A stretch of DNA of 64,000 nt from VRUE01 sp963774405 (lineage in GTDB: Bacteria > Actinomycetota > Thermoleophilia > Solirubrobacterales > 70-9), in the NCBI GenBank assembly GCA_963774405.1, contig CAVZEV010000005.1:930001-994000 (forward strand), given 5' to 3'. The position numbers and the translations under genes are program-made. The notes under the pieces were generated by a model, which was not told the origin of the DNA, did not search any database, and saw only the letters and a program-made list of their open reading frames with translations. Within the stretch, counting starts at the first letter, position 1, and every line of letters begins with the position of its first letter. Positions 42,442 to 51,496 of the stretch are shown one piece after another.

Positions 42442-42825
42442 ATGGCCGACGCCGAGCTCAAACAGAAGATCGAGGAATTGATCGCCGCCAACCCGGTGCT
42501 GCTCTTCATGAAGGGCACGCCGGAAATGCCGCGCTGCGGCTTCTCGATGCGGGTCGTGCAGGTGCTCGACTCGCTGGACGTCGAGTACGGCGCGATCGAC
42601 GTCCTGCCCGCGCTGCAACCGCTGCGCGAAGTCACCGCCGAGATCTCCGACTGGCAGACCTTCCCCCAGCTCTACGTCAACGGCGAGCTGCTCGGCGGCG
42701 CCGACATCGTCGAGGAGATGTTCGACTCCGGCGAGCTGGCCGAGGCGCTCGGCGCCGAGCAGCCCGAGACTGCACCGGCCGCTGCCGCACCTCCGGCGCA
42801 GTCGCCACCGCTTCAGATCGAATAA
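42442..42825 (+). CDS. Grx4-family monothiol glutaredoxin (CGFS)
   Basis: A 127-residue Fe-S carrier protein. The active site is PRCGFSMRVVQVL, with FMKGTPEMPRCGFS and WQTFPQLYVNGELLGGADIVEEM as in the Grx4/Grx5 family. The C-terminal 25 residues are alanine- and proline-rich and outside the domain. TACTCT lies at 42430-42435, six bases before the ATG, so the gene can be transcribed separately from bolA. Works with BolA and probably ErpA (54.8 kb) in Fe-S delivery. Confidence 0.92.
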   Translation: MADAELKQKIEELIAANPVLLFMKGTPEMPRCGFSMRVVQVLDSLDVEYGAIDVLPALQPLREVTAEISDWQTFPQLYVNGELLGGADIVEEMFDSGELAEALGAEQPETAPAAAAPPAQSPPLQIE

Positions 42826-42844
42826 GCGCGATTCCCCGGCCTGC

Positions 42845-43489
42845 CTAGTGAGGGCCGGTGGTGTATCCGGTGATCAGGCGGCCCACGGCTGTGGCACCGT
42901 GCAGGGGTTTGCCCGGTGGCGGCGCTCCGGCGGCCGACCGGGGATGCGCCAGCGCTTCTTCTGTCAGTCGCGTCGCCTGGGGACGAGTGATCTGTCGTGG
43001 GGCGATTCGATCCAGCGCGAAGACCTCGAGCAGTAGCTTCTGGCCTCTTTGCGCGGTTACGCAGTTTGTCCCGAAGTAAGACCAGCTGACGCCTTCGGGA
43101 AGCACGTTGGCGACAAGCCGGCGTTCGGTGGGGCTGAATTTGCTGACGAGATCGGCGAACTGCACGACAACCCTTCGCTTGCCGTGCTCGTGCTCGCCTG
43201 CGTACTTGAAGCGCCCGAGATAGATCGCGAGTTCCTTCGTGCCCTTGGGAACCTTTCCCCACTGAAGCGGAACCCAGAGAGAGCCCCAACCGCAACGAGT
43301 GCTCGGTTTGAGCTGCCCGTTGGCCTGCAACGCCGAGCTCTTGAGATTGATCGCCGAAAGGGCCGGTGCGTCCGGCGATGCGCCTCCGCAGCCGGCGAGG
43401 GCCAGGGTAGCGGCGACCATCGCCAGTGGCCACAGCATTCCCCATCTCCCAATTTTCTTGCGGTCGATGGAGAGGCGTGCACGGAGCAT
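42845..43489 (-). CDS. PEBP/YbhB-like lipoprotein
   Basis: A 214-residue exported protein. The lipobox LALAGC places the lipidated cysteine near residue 34. The mature part shows SAINLKSSALQANGQLKPSTRCGWGSLWVPLQWGKVPKGTKELAIYLGRF, a pattern close to the YbcL/YbhB Raf-kinase-inhibitor-like family. A later start at MLWPLAMVAA would give a normal-length signal. Function unknown. Divergent from the FKBP lipoprotein. Confidence 0.65.
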   Translation of the reverse strand: MLRARLSIDRKKIGRWGMLWPLAMVAATLALAGCGGASPDAPALSAINLKSSALQANGQLKPSTRCGWGSLWVPLQWGKVPKGTKELAIYLGRFKYAGEHEHGKRRVVVQFADLVSKFSPTERRLVANVLPEGVSWSYFGTNCVTAQRGQKLLLEVFALDRIAPRQITRPQATRLTEEALAHPRSAAGAPPPGKPLHGATAVGRLITGYTTGPH

Positions 43490-43508
43490 CGTTCCCTAAG
43501 ATCATCGC

Positions 43509-44090
43509 ATGAAGTTTTCCGTAGTAGTGATGGCATTTCTAAGTGTTTGGCTTCTGGCTGCTTGCGGGAAGAGCTCGAACGACCCCACTGCTCAGACGTC
43601 CTCGACGAATAGCAACGCCCAGCAGGGGAAGCTGCACATCGGCCGCAGCGGCAAGCTCGTGCAGGTGCCTCGTCCGGGCGATGAGATGTCGAAGCAGCAA
43701 ATCGCGAGGCTGCCCAAGCTGACGATCGCCAAGCAGAGTGGTCCTCCGCCAAAACATCTCGAGGTCATCGATCTCCGCAAGGGCTCGGGAACCGCCCTGA
43801 CGATGAACGACGCCGCCTACGTCCGCTACTACGTCGCGAGCTATCCGGAAGCGGTCAAGCACAGCCGGACGGGCCGTTATGGGCCCCGCAGCTTCGGCCT
43901 CAACGAAGTGGTCAAAGGCTGGGAAGACGGCCTGCCCGGCATGAGGGTCGGCGGTCGGCGGGAGTTGATTCTTCCGCCACGGTATGTCTATCCGCGCTGG
44001 AAGCCGAGCTGGGGCTATGAGCCGTATGTCGACATCTACTTGATCGATCTGCTGGCCGTCGAACGCGGCGGGGCGGATCAGACTCCCTGA
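43509..44090 (+). CDS. FKBP-type peptidyl-prolyl isomerase lipoprotein
   Basis: A 193-residue exported protein. Its lipobox is LLAAC near residue 18. The C-terminal FKBP domain shows VIDLRKGSGTALTMNDAAYVRYY, VVKGWEDGLPGMRVGGRRELILPPRYVYP and PYVDIYLIDLL. The tryptophan and tyrosine of the active pocket are present, but the FDSS loop is replaced, so activity is uncertain. TAAGAT lies six bases before the ATG. Tandem paralogue follows with a TGATG overlap. Confidence 0.82.
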   Translation: MKFSVVVMAFLSVWLLAACGKSSNDPTAQTSSTNSNAQQGKLHIGRSGKLVQVPRPGDEMSKQQIARLPKLTIAKQSGPPPKHLEVIDLRKGSGTALTMNDAAYVRYYVASYPEAVKHSRTGRYGPRSFGLNEVVKGWEDGLPGMRVGGRRELILPPRYVYPRWKPSWGYEPYVDIYLIDLLAVERGGADQTP

Positions 44091-44671
44091 TGAAGACCGC
44101 CACGCTGGCAGCGTGCCTTCTTTCCCTGGGTCTCGCGGCGTGCGGGCGCGCCGGCTCGGATCAGGGGACAGTCGACGTGACCGCGGCGCGCAGACAGCTC
44201 CCACCGCGAGCTCCGACGGTGAGGATGACGAGGGCGGAAATCGCCCGGATTCCGCCCCTGAACGTGCGTAAACCCACTGGACCGCCGCCCCACCACCTGG
44301 TGGTGATCGATCTCCGCAAGGGCTCTGGCCCGGGGGTGCCCAGCCGCGACTGGGTGACCAACAGGGAGGAGGTGGTCATGAGACTGCTCGAGGCCAGCTA
44401 CACCGGTGCTCGCGAAGGTCACATCTTTGGACGCATACCCATTAGAAGGGTCTTGCTCGAAGGGAGAAGCAGGGGCCTCGTCCGTGGCCTGACCGGAATG
44501 AAGGTCGGCGGTCGCCGCGAGTTGATCGTCCCACCGAAGCTGGCCTATCCCCGCTGGAAGCCAAGCTGGGGATACGCACCCTACGTCAGCATCTACGTCG
44601 TCGATTTGGTTGGCATGGAACCGCCGCCCGACCGTCGGGTCGAATACCGCAACCGACCTGGAAACGGCTAG
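44090..44671 (+). CDS. Second FKBP-like lipoprotein (tandem paralogue)
   Basis: A 193-residue protein. Its lipobox is LGLAAC near residue 17. It shares with the previous gene LRKGSG, GLTGMKVGGRRELIVPPKLAYPRWKPSWGYAPYVSIYVVDL, so it arose by tandem duplication. The substitution TNREEVVMRLLEASYTGAREG in the first half differs strongly. It may be a chaperone or isomerase at the outer membrane face. Confidence 0.8.
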   Translation: MKTATLAACLLSLGLAACGRAGSDQGTVDVTAARRQLPPRAPTVRMTRAEIARIPPLNVRKPTGPPPHHLVVIDLRKGSGPGVPSRDWVTNREEVVMRLLEASYTGAREGHIFGRIPIRRVLLEGRSRGLVRGLTGMKVGGRRELIVPPKLAYPRWKPSWGYAPYVSIYVVDLVGMEPPPDRRVEYRNRPGNG

Positions 44672-44713
44672 TCCCGAACACTTCGCCGGACGCGTAGCGC
44701 TCTATTTCAGTAC

Positions 44714-44742
44714 TTGCGAAGACCAACTTGGTACGTTAGCGT
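44714..44742 (+). promoter_or_regulatory. Promoter of the collagen-like gene
   Basis: TTGCGA (44714-44719), 17 bases, TAGCGT (44737-44742). It lies 120 bases before the ATG, so a 5' leader of about 110 bases with an AGGGAGG ribosome site at 44844-44850 is expected. Confidence 0.45.
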
Positions 44743-44861
44743 GTCCCCAATCAGCTAAACGCTGGTGCTGGGGAGGGGAGTCAAGTGGGAGAAGTGCTCT
44801 TGGGAGGCGGGATGCCTCGATCCCGAATCGGCGCCGGCCTTCAAGGGAGGAATGCATCCTG

Positions 44862-45566
44862 ATGTTCTCGAAACTACGCCGCCCGGTTCGCGCCATCCGC
44901 GGATCCCTCGGCACCCCTGGAATGATCATTGCCGTGATCGCCCTGATCGCCGCTCTTGGCGGCACCGCGATCGCCTCCGGTGGCCTTTCGGGCGCCGAGA
45001 AGAAGCTCATCAAGAAGGAATCGAAGAAGTTCTCTAAGAAGTTCGCCAAGGCCGGCCCCAAGGGCGAAGCCGGTGCTCCTGGCGCCAAGGGCGCCGATGG
45101 CGCCCCCGGCGCAAAGGGCGAAAAGGGCGACCCCGGTAAAGATGGCGAAGACGGCTCACCCTGGACGGTTGGCGGGGTGCTCCCGCCCGAAAAGACCGAG
45201 ACCGGCCTTATCGGGGGCCGAGGCACCAGCGCCGGATTCATCCCGATCTCCTTCCCCATCCCCCTGCCCGCGGCACTCGATGGTTCTCACGTGAAGATCA
45301 TCAACGTCGGCGACCCGGTGCCGACGGAATGCGCAGGTGGGACCGTCGCCGATCCAAAAGCGGCGCCCGGCTACCTTTGCGCCTACAACAGCAGCTTCAG
45401 CGAAGTATTCGAAACTGAAACAGAAGCCAAACTCATCACCGTGTTCAACCCCCTTGTAGAAAGCAGCGGAGCCGGCCGGACCGGAGCCCTGATTTCCACG
45501 CAAGCCAGCGAAATATTCGACACCATCGGGGCCACCTACGCCGTTACCGCCCCCGCGGCCCCCTAG
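44862..45566 (+). CDS. Secreted or anchored collagen-like repeat protein
   Basis: A 234-residue protein. An N-terminal membrane segment (GMIIAVIALIAALGGTAIASGG) follows a basic start. Next is a lysine-rich helix (EKKLIKKESKKFSKKFAKAG) and then about 12-13 Gly-X-Y triplets (GPKGEAGAPGAKGADGAPGA and on). The C-terminal 120 residues form a globular head with two cysteines. Trimeric surface fibre is likely. First of three exported-protein genes in the GAA-biased island. Confidence 0.8.
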   Translation: MFSKLRRPVRAIRGSLGTPGMIIAVIALIAALGGTAIASGGLSGAEKKLIKKESKKFSKKFAKAGPKGEAGAPGAKGADGAPGAKGEKGDPGKDGEDGSPWTVGGVLPPEKTETGLIGGRGTSAGFIPISFPIPLPAALDGSHVKIINVGDPVPTECAGGTVADPKAAPGYLCAYNSSFSEVFETETEAKLITVFNPLVESSGAGRTGALISTQASEIFDTIGATYAVTAPAAP

Positions 45567-45576
45567 CTAGGTCGGC

Positions 45577-45613
45577 ACACCGAGCTCGGTGGCACGCGCC
45601 CCGAGCTCGGTGT
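45577..45613. terminator. Terminator-like inverted repeat after the collagen-like gene
   Basis: ACACCGAGCTCGG (45577-45589) and CCGAGCTCGGTGT (45601-45613), perfect 13-bp arms, 11-base loop. Each arm itself contains the palindrome CCGAGCTCGG. No T-run. Confidence 0.5.
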
Positions 45614-45640
45614 CGCCGCGGTCTCCGCAATCGCGATTAC

Positions 45641-45669
45641 TTGACCTTCCTTTAGCAAAACTTTATGCT
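45641..45669 (+). promoter_or_regulatory. Promoter of the TTA-rich gene
   Basis: TTGACC (45641-45646), 17 bases, TATGCT (45664-45669). Good match to a housekeeping promoter; the start codon is about 73 bases downstream behind an AGGGAG ribosome site. Confidence 0.6.
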
Positions 45670-45742
45670 TGGCCCCCGCGCCCGAACCGTGGCGCGGATT
45701 TCCAAACGATCTCGGCGGCTTCCGTCGGGAAGGGAGATCAAA

Positions 45743-46336
45743 GTGAGAACGATCAAGCTCATAGGCCTGACCGCGCTGGCTGCGCTGACGGCAATGGCGA
45801 TTGTCGGTGCCTCTTCGGCCATGGCCGAAGGCAGTACGGCTCTGTGCAAAGCGGATGAAAGCAAATGTGCGGCGGGAAACCTTTTTGGCTCCATCCATGA
45901 AGAATCCGTTGGGAAGGCGACCCTCTTAAGCTCGAGCATCAACGTCGAATGCAACGTCTTATTCTCGGGCACCGCCACATTAGGTAACCCGGCGACGGTG
46001 ACGGGCACATTCACCTACAGCAGCTGTAACAACTCATGTACGGTCAAAGAACAGAACGGACCGTCTGTAATCGAAGTCTTAAGGTTAGGTCACGAATTAG
46101 CTGACGTGACCGGCAAAGGCGAAGTCAAATTGAGTTGCCTCTTTGGTTTCGTCAAATGCGTGTACAACGGAACTGGGCTTCAGGGCCACGGCTTAGGGCC
46201 ATTATTATCGACACAGAAAAACGGTGAAGTAAGAATTGAGGGACAGGAAACGCACATAGTTAGCGGTAGCTGCCCCGAATCTGCATTCTTAGATCTGTTA
46301 ACCACGCCGTTAGAAGCGACCTACATCTCTTCGTAG
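45743..46336 (+). CDS. Secreted protein of unknown function, TTA-codon rich
   Basis: A 197-residue protein with signal peptide MRTIKLIGLTALAALTAMAIVGASSAMA. The mature part is rich in Ser, Gly and Thr and has several cysteines (ECNV, SSCNNSCTV, LSCLFGFVKC, SGSCP), probably in disulfides. I do not recognise the family. Twelve of its codons are TTA, clustered after codon 60, while neighbouring genes have almost none. That suggests recent transfer or a gene kept sensitive to tRNA-Leu(UAA) supply. The GTG start follows AGGGAG by six bases. Confidence 0.75.
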   Translation: MRTIKLIGLTALAALTAMAIVGASSAMAEGSTALCKADESKCAAGNLFGSIHEESVGKATLLSSSINVECNVLFSGTATLGNPATVTGTFTYSSCNNSCTVKEQNGPSVIEVLRLGHELADVTGKGEVKLSCLFGFVKCVYNGTGLQGHGLGPLLSTQKNGEVRIEGQETHIVSGSCPESAFLDLLTTPLEATYISS

Positions 46337-46375
46337 GCGACGCGGAGACGCCGAGAGGCGACTCGAGATGAAGTG

Positions 46376-46403
46376 CGGCCGCCCCGGGTTGCCGGGGCGG
46401 CCG
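46376..46403. terminator. Terminator hairpin after the TTA-rich gene
   Basis: CGGCCGCCCCGG and CCGGGGCGGCCG make a 12-bp stem with a four-base GTTG loop, followed by GGATTTC. Confidence 0.7.
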
Positions 46404-46427
46404 GGATTTCGGGAACGCATTGGATTC

Positions 46428-46456
46428 TTGACAGGTACTTATAGGTTCTCTACTCT
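46428..46456 (+). promoter_or_regulatory. Promoter of the NHL-repeat gene
   Basis: TTGACA (46428-46433), 17 bases, TACTCT (46451-46456). This is the best -35 match in the window. The start codon is about 50 bases downstream. Confidence 0.65.
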
Positions 46457-46506
46457 CGCCTCCGGTGGCTTTTGGGGTCGTCGCCAGGGAGAGGAGAGAT
46501 CAAGGG

Positions 46507-49500
46507 GTGTTTGGCATGGGCGCTTTTGTTAGGCGAATCCGGTGGGCTCCGGTCCTCGGGCTGTTCGCATTGGTGCTCTTGAGCGCGCCAACGGCATTCG
46601 CCGGGCCGCCCATCCATTCGCGCAATCCCGGGCTCGATGTCGAAGGCCTCAATCGCGCCTGCGGGGTCGCCGTTGACTCACAGGGCAACCTCTACGCCTC
46701 CAGCGGCGGCGAATCGAAGATCGAGATATTCGGTTCCGCGGACCATGAAATTCCGCTGGGCGAAATTCCGAACTCCAGTCAGCCCTGTGGCATTGCCGTC
46801 GACCCCACCGGCAATCTCTACGTTTCCGAGACGGCGACTGGCGAAGTGGTCAGGTATCACCCCACCGAATATCCATTTACGGGCGCCCCGTCATACGGCC
46901 CCCCGGTGGCCATTGACACCTCAGGCAAAGCCAGGGGCATCTCGGTGGACCGCTACGACGGCGGACTCTACGTGGCCGAAGAAGAACAGGTGGCGATCTA
47001 CGTCAACGAGCTGCAGACGGTCGCTCTCAACGGCAATATCACCGGGGGCACCTTCACGCTTGAATTTGGGGGCCAGGAGACCGCTCCGCTTCCCTATAAC
47101 GCCACCGCCGGCGAAATGCGAGCTGCCCTGACGGCACTGTCGACCATCGGTGTTGGCAACGTTGAAATCGTCAAGCCATCTCCGTGGGCCTTCTCGGTCT
47201 TCTTCGTTGGCAAATTTGCCTTCACCGACGTGCCGACGATGGGGAGCAGCAACTCGCTCGTCGGCTCAGAAAATCCCCGGGTCAACGTGAGCGAGACGAG
47301 CAGGGGTCTCAGCGATCACATCGCCGGGGGGGCCTTCAGCGAAGCTACGGGCGTCGCTGCCTACACCTCGCCCAGCGGCTATCACAGCGTTTTCGTCGCC
47401 GATGCCCGTGGCGTTGCTGCGGATGAGTTGGCGCTCTTCAGCGGCCCAAGTGTCGCCGGCCTGAAGCTGCGACGTGAGATCACGGGTGCTGCCACTCCGG
47501 ACGGCTCCTTCGAATTCGGCGCGGCTGGAGCCCAGCTCGCCGTCGACCCTGGCAACAAGGAAGCCGGTGGCCCCAAGTGCGCCTCGGTCGCTGAGCAGGC
47601 ATGCACCGCCGGGCACGTGCTCCTCCTCGACGCCGGTCACGCGGCGCTCGACGAGTTTGATGCCGCCGGCGAATACCTCGACCGGATGAGCGGGCCCGAG
47701 CTCGCCGACGCCGAACCCAGCGGCATCGGCGTGGATCGCTCCGGCGACGCGGCCGACGGCACGATCTTCCTCGGCGTCGGTGCGGGTGCGGGTGCCAAGG
47801 TCGCCAGCCTTTGGCCCCTTGACGGCGCCCAGCCGCCCGGCGCTGGAAGAACCCCTCTCGCACCTGCTGGAAAACGCCCGAGCGGTGGCGACGGACGACC
47901 ACGGGGATGTGTACGCGGCAGCAGGGGGCTTCGTTCACATCTACGGACCGGGGGGGAACGAGTTGGCCGGCTTCGAAGACCCCCATCCCACGCTGAGCGA
48001 TCTGGCGGTCGATTCCGATGGCAACGTTTACGTGCTTGAAATTGCGCCGCTGACAAGCGAATCGGTCCACTACTACACGCCAAGCCAGTACCCGCCGCAG
48101 GAAGGAACCACCTATGCCAGGCACGAGCCGGCGGTGGCCGAATCCGGGGATTTCCCCAGTGGACGCGATGCTCTGCGGGCGATCGCGGTCGATCCGGGGC
48201 CCGGGGTGGGCAGGGACAGGCTCTTTCTCGCCACCAACGGAATAGTCCGGGTCTACGAGCCCGCCAGGGAAGGATCGGGCGTGCTCGTCCCCGAATTCGG
48301 TGCGGGTCTCTTGGCGGGCCCGATGACTGCGATCGCAGTGCGGGGGGCAAGCGCCCGAAACGGCGGACAGGCGACGATCTTCGTCACCGCAGGCGGGTTC
48401 CAGACGATCCAGAGTGTGAACGGAGCGGGCAGCGAAGTGGTTGGGAGAACCGACGGGGAAGGCTGCCCGCAGGGGGCGATAGCCGCCGGCACTCGCGGGC
48501 TGGCCGTCGATCAGGCGGACGGCCATGTGTTCGAGTTCCAGGCGGTTGACGAAGCGGCGCGCGAGTACGACGGAGCGGGAGCCTGCGTGGCCGAATTCGG
48601 CCACTTCACCAACCTCGTGGGGAGGGGATTTCGGATCGCGGTCGACAGCGCCTGCTCGCTCCACGTCAATTCGAACACAGGGGAAGAAGAACCGCTTGAC
48701 GAAACGACCACGCCGACCTGCGCCGAATACGACCCGGCCAACGGCAACACCTATGTCGCCTTCGATGACACCAGCCCCGAACATCCGCCCTATGACGTCA
48801 CCGCCTTCGGCCCTCTCACCTACGGTGGCCCGCCGAAAGCGGAAACCGGGACGCCGAGCGAAATTGGCGGAGGACAGGCGACTCTGAACGGTGCTCTCAA
48901 CCCGCTTGGCATCGAGGTTGAAGCCTGCAAATTCGAGTACCTACCGGAAGGCGAATACCGGGCGAACGTCGAGGCCGAAGAACCGGGGTTCATCGGCGCG
49001 GCGTCGGCGAACTGCGCGGAGAGCGCCGCGGAAATCGGCACTGGGCAGAGGTCGGTCCATGTGCACGCGACGGTTGCGGGCCTTGACCCCGGAGGCCACT
49101 ACTGCGTGCGCCTGGTGGCCTCGAACAAATTCGGCCCGGCCGAAGACAAAGCGCTCTGCTTCGGACCGCCAAGCGTGGAAGCGGAACCCGCCCGCCCGGT
49201 CCACTACACCGAAATCACCATGCGGGCAAAGGTTGACCCGGGGGGTCTGCCGACCGACTACCGCTGCGAATACGGGGAAGCCGCGGGAGCATACGACCAC
49301 GCCACGCCACCGCAACCACTTGCCCCAGATGCCGGTGAGAGCGAGGTCCAGTGCGTGCTCTCCGGGCTCGCCGAAGGCACGGCCTACCATCTCCGGGTCG
49401 TCGCCGAAAACGTGGCCGGGGTCGTCGCCGGGGTTGATCAGGAGGTGGTGACGCTTGCACGCCGCGCTGCGGAATCCTGCCCCAACGCCGAATACCGCAC

Positions 49501-51496
49501 CGGGCTCTCGGCGAAACTTCCCGACTGCCGCGCCTACGAGCTCGTCACTCCGGCCGCGACGAACGGGCTCTCGCCCCGCGCTCCCGACGCCGGCACCTCC
49601 GATCGCGGCTTCGACCAATGGCTGACCCCGCCGCGCGGCGCGGCCGCCGGTCAGAGTCTCTCCTACATCACCGCCGGGACCCTGCCGGGCTTCGTCGGAA
49701 ACGGTGTCATCGATGGCTACCGTGCCGCTCGTGCCGCCGGCGAACATCCGGCTCTCGGGTGGCAGAACTCGCTCTACGGTCCCACCTACGCGCAGGCCGA
49801 CCCCGAGCTGAACCACAGCCTGCTCATGCAGGGCATCTCCTCCGACCAGAGTTACGCGATCTGGCTGGTCGAACCGGCCGAATCCTTTGCCGAACTCAAA
49901 ACGGGCACCTACCTGCGCACCCCGGCGGGCTTCGAAGCGCTCGGCCGCGGCGATCTCGGCGATGACCTCAGCGCGGCAGGCCGCTACCTGAGCGAGGGCG
50001 GCGCTCACGTGATCTTCTCCTCCTCTGCCCACCTCGAGCCGGCCGCGCCGGCGGCCGGAACCACGGCCCTTTATGACCGCGCTGCGGGTGCCGCGCACGC
50101 CGAAGTCCTCTCTCTGGACGCCTCAGGCTCGGCTTTCACGCAAGGCGCGACCTACCTGGGCGCCAACGAAGCGGGCACCGCTGTCGTCTTTGGGGTAGGC
50201 GGAGCTATCTACGAGCGTCGCGGGGGCACCACGGTCGAGATTGCGGCTTCTCCGGCCACCTTCGCCGGGGTTTCCGGGGACGGCCGGCGCGTCTTCTACG
50301 CCGCTACCGCGAATGGCGAAGCTCCCGCCGCGCTCTACGTCTGCGAAGTCGAAGCCGGCCCCTGCGCCGGCTCCGGCGCTCAGTCTCCAACCCAGATCGC
50401 CACGGCCGGGATCTTCGCCGACGTATCAACCGACGGCTCGGTCGTCTACTTCAGCTCCGAAGACGCGCTCACGGGCTCGGAAGAAAATGAAAACGGAGAA
50501 GCGTCCGAGAATGGCGCGCGCAACATGTACGCCTGGGACGGCGGCGACACTCGCTTCGTCGCTCGCCTGGCTGCCGCTGATTTCGCCGGCGCCGCCTTCG
50601 GCGGCATCAGCGGCATGAACCTCGCCGCCTGGACGCGCGCGATCGGTCCCCCGCCTGCGGAAAGCGGTCGCGCCTACGCCCCGATTCGCTCGACGCCAAG
50701 CGGCACCGTCCTCGCCTTCCAGTCACATGCCCGGTTGACCGCCTACGACAACGACGGGGTGGGGGAGATCTACCGCTATGACCCCGGTGCGGAACCGGGG
50801 GAGCGGCTCACCTGTCCTTCCTGTGACCCGAGCGGTGCTCCGTCGGCGGCTGACGCGCTGCTGCAGCAGCTCGACACCACCGCGACGATCGCCCACACGG
50901 TGATCCCGAATCTCACCGCAGACGGCTCAGCCCTCGTCTTCACCAGCAGCGACAGGCTGCTGCCGGAGGACGCCAACTCCGCTGCCGACGTCTACGAGTG
51001 GCGAGCGCGGGGGAGCCACTGGGGCAGTGGCGCGGGCGCCCCCACCTGCGGGCGCGCCGGAGGTTGTCTTGCCCTGATCTCCTCCGGGCAGGGCGAACGA
51101 GACAGCTACCTCTATGCGATGAGCGCCGACGGGCACGACGTCTTCTTCCGCACGCTCGAGCGGCTGGTGGGCGCGGACGTCGCGGGCAGCGTCTCGATCT
51201 ACGACGCCCGCGAAGACGGCGGCATTCCGGAAACAGCCACGACGGCGCCCTGTGCGGGTGATGCCTGCCAGGGACAGGGCACCGAGGCGCCCTCTCTGCC
51301 CGCACCCGCCACCACGGGTGCGGGAGACGGGAACCTCGGAAAAGCGAAGCGAGGCCGCTGCCCAAAGGGTCGCCACCCGGTCGGCCGGCGCGGCAAGAGG
51401 CGCTGCGTCAAGCAGGCGCGCCACCGGCGTGACAAGCGTCACCACCATCGCCGTGGGCATCCGAAGACCGGTCGCCACACAGGGAGGAGTCGATGA
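46507..51496 (+). CDS. Very large secreted NHL/Fn3/beta-propeller protein, frameshifted
   Basis: About 1660 residues. Signal peptide ends near AFAGPP. Residues about 40-450 hold NHL-type repeats (CGVAVDSQGNLYASSGG, CGIAVDPTGNLYVSET). Further NHL repeats follow to about 750, then two Fn3-like modules (ETGTPSEIGGGQATLNGALNP and YHLRVVAENVAG) at about 780-980. A second propeller runs to about 1570 (FADVSTDGSVVYFSS, NLTADGSALVFTSSDRLL). The tail is very basic (GRCPKGRHPVGRRGKRRC, then His- and Arg-rich). One extra base near 47807-47810 (AGCCTTTGG) breaks the frame; FGPLTAPSRPALEEP resumes. It overlaps the next start by ATGA. Likely surface or matrix protein. Confidence 0.78.
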
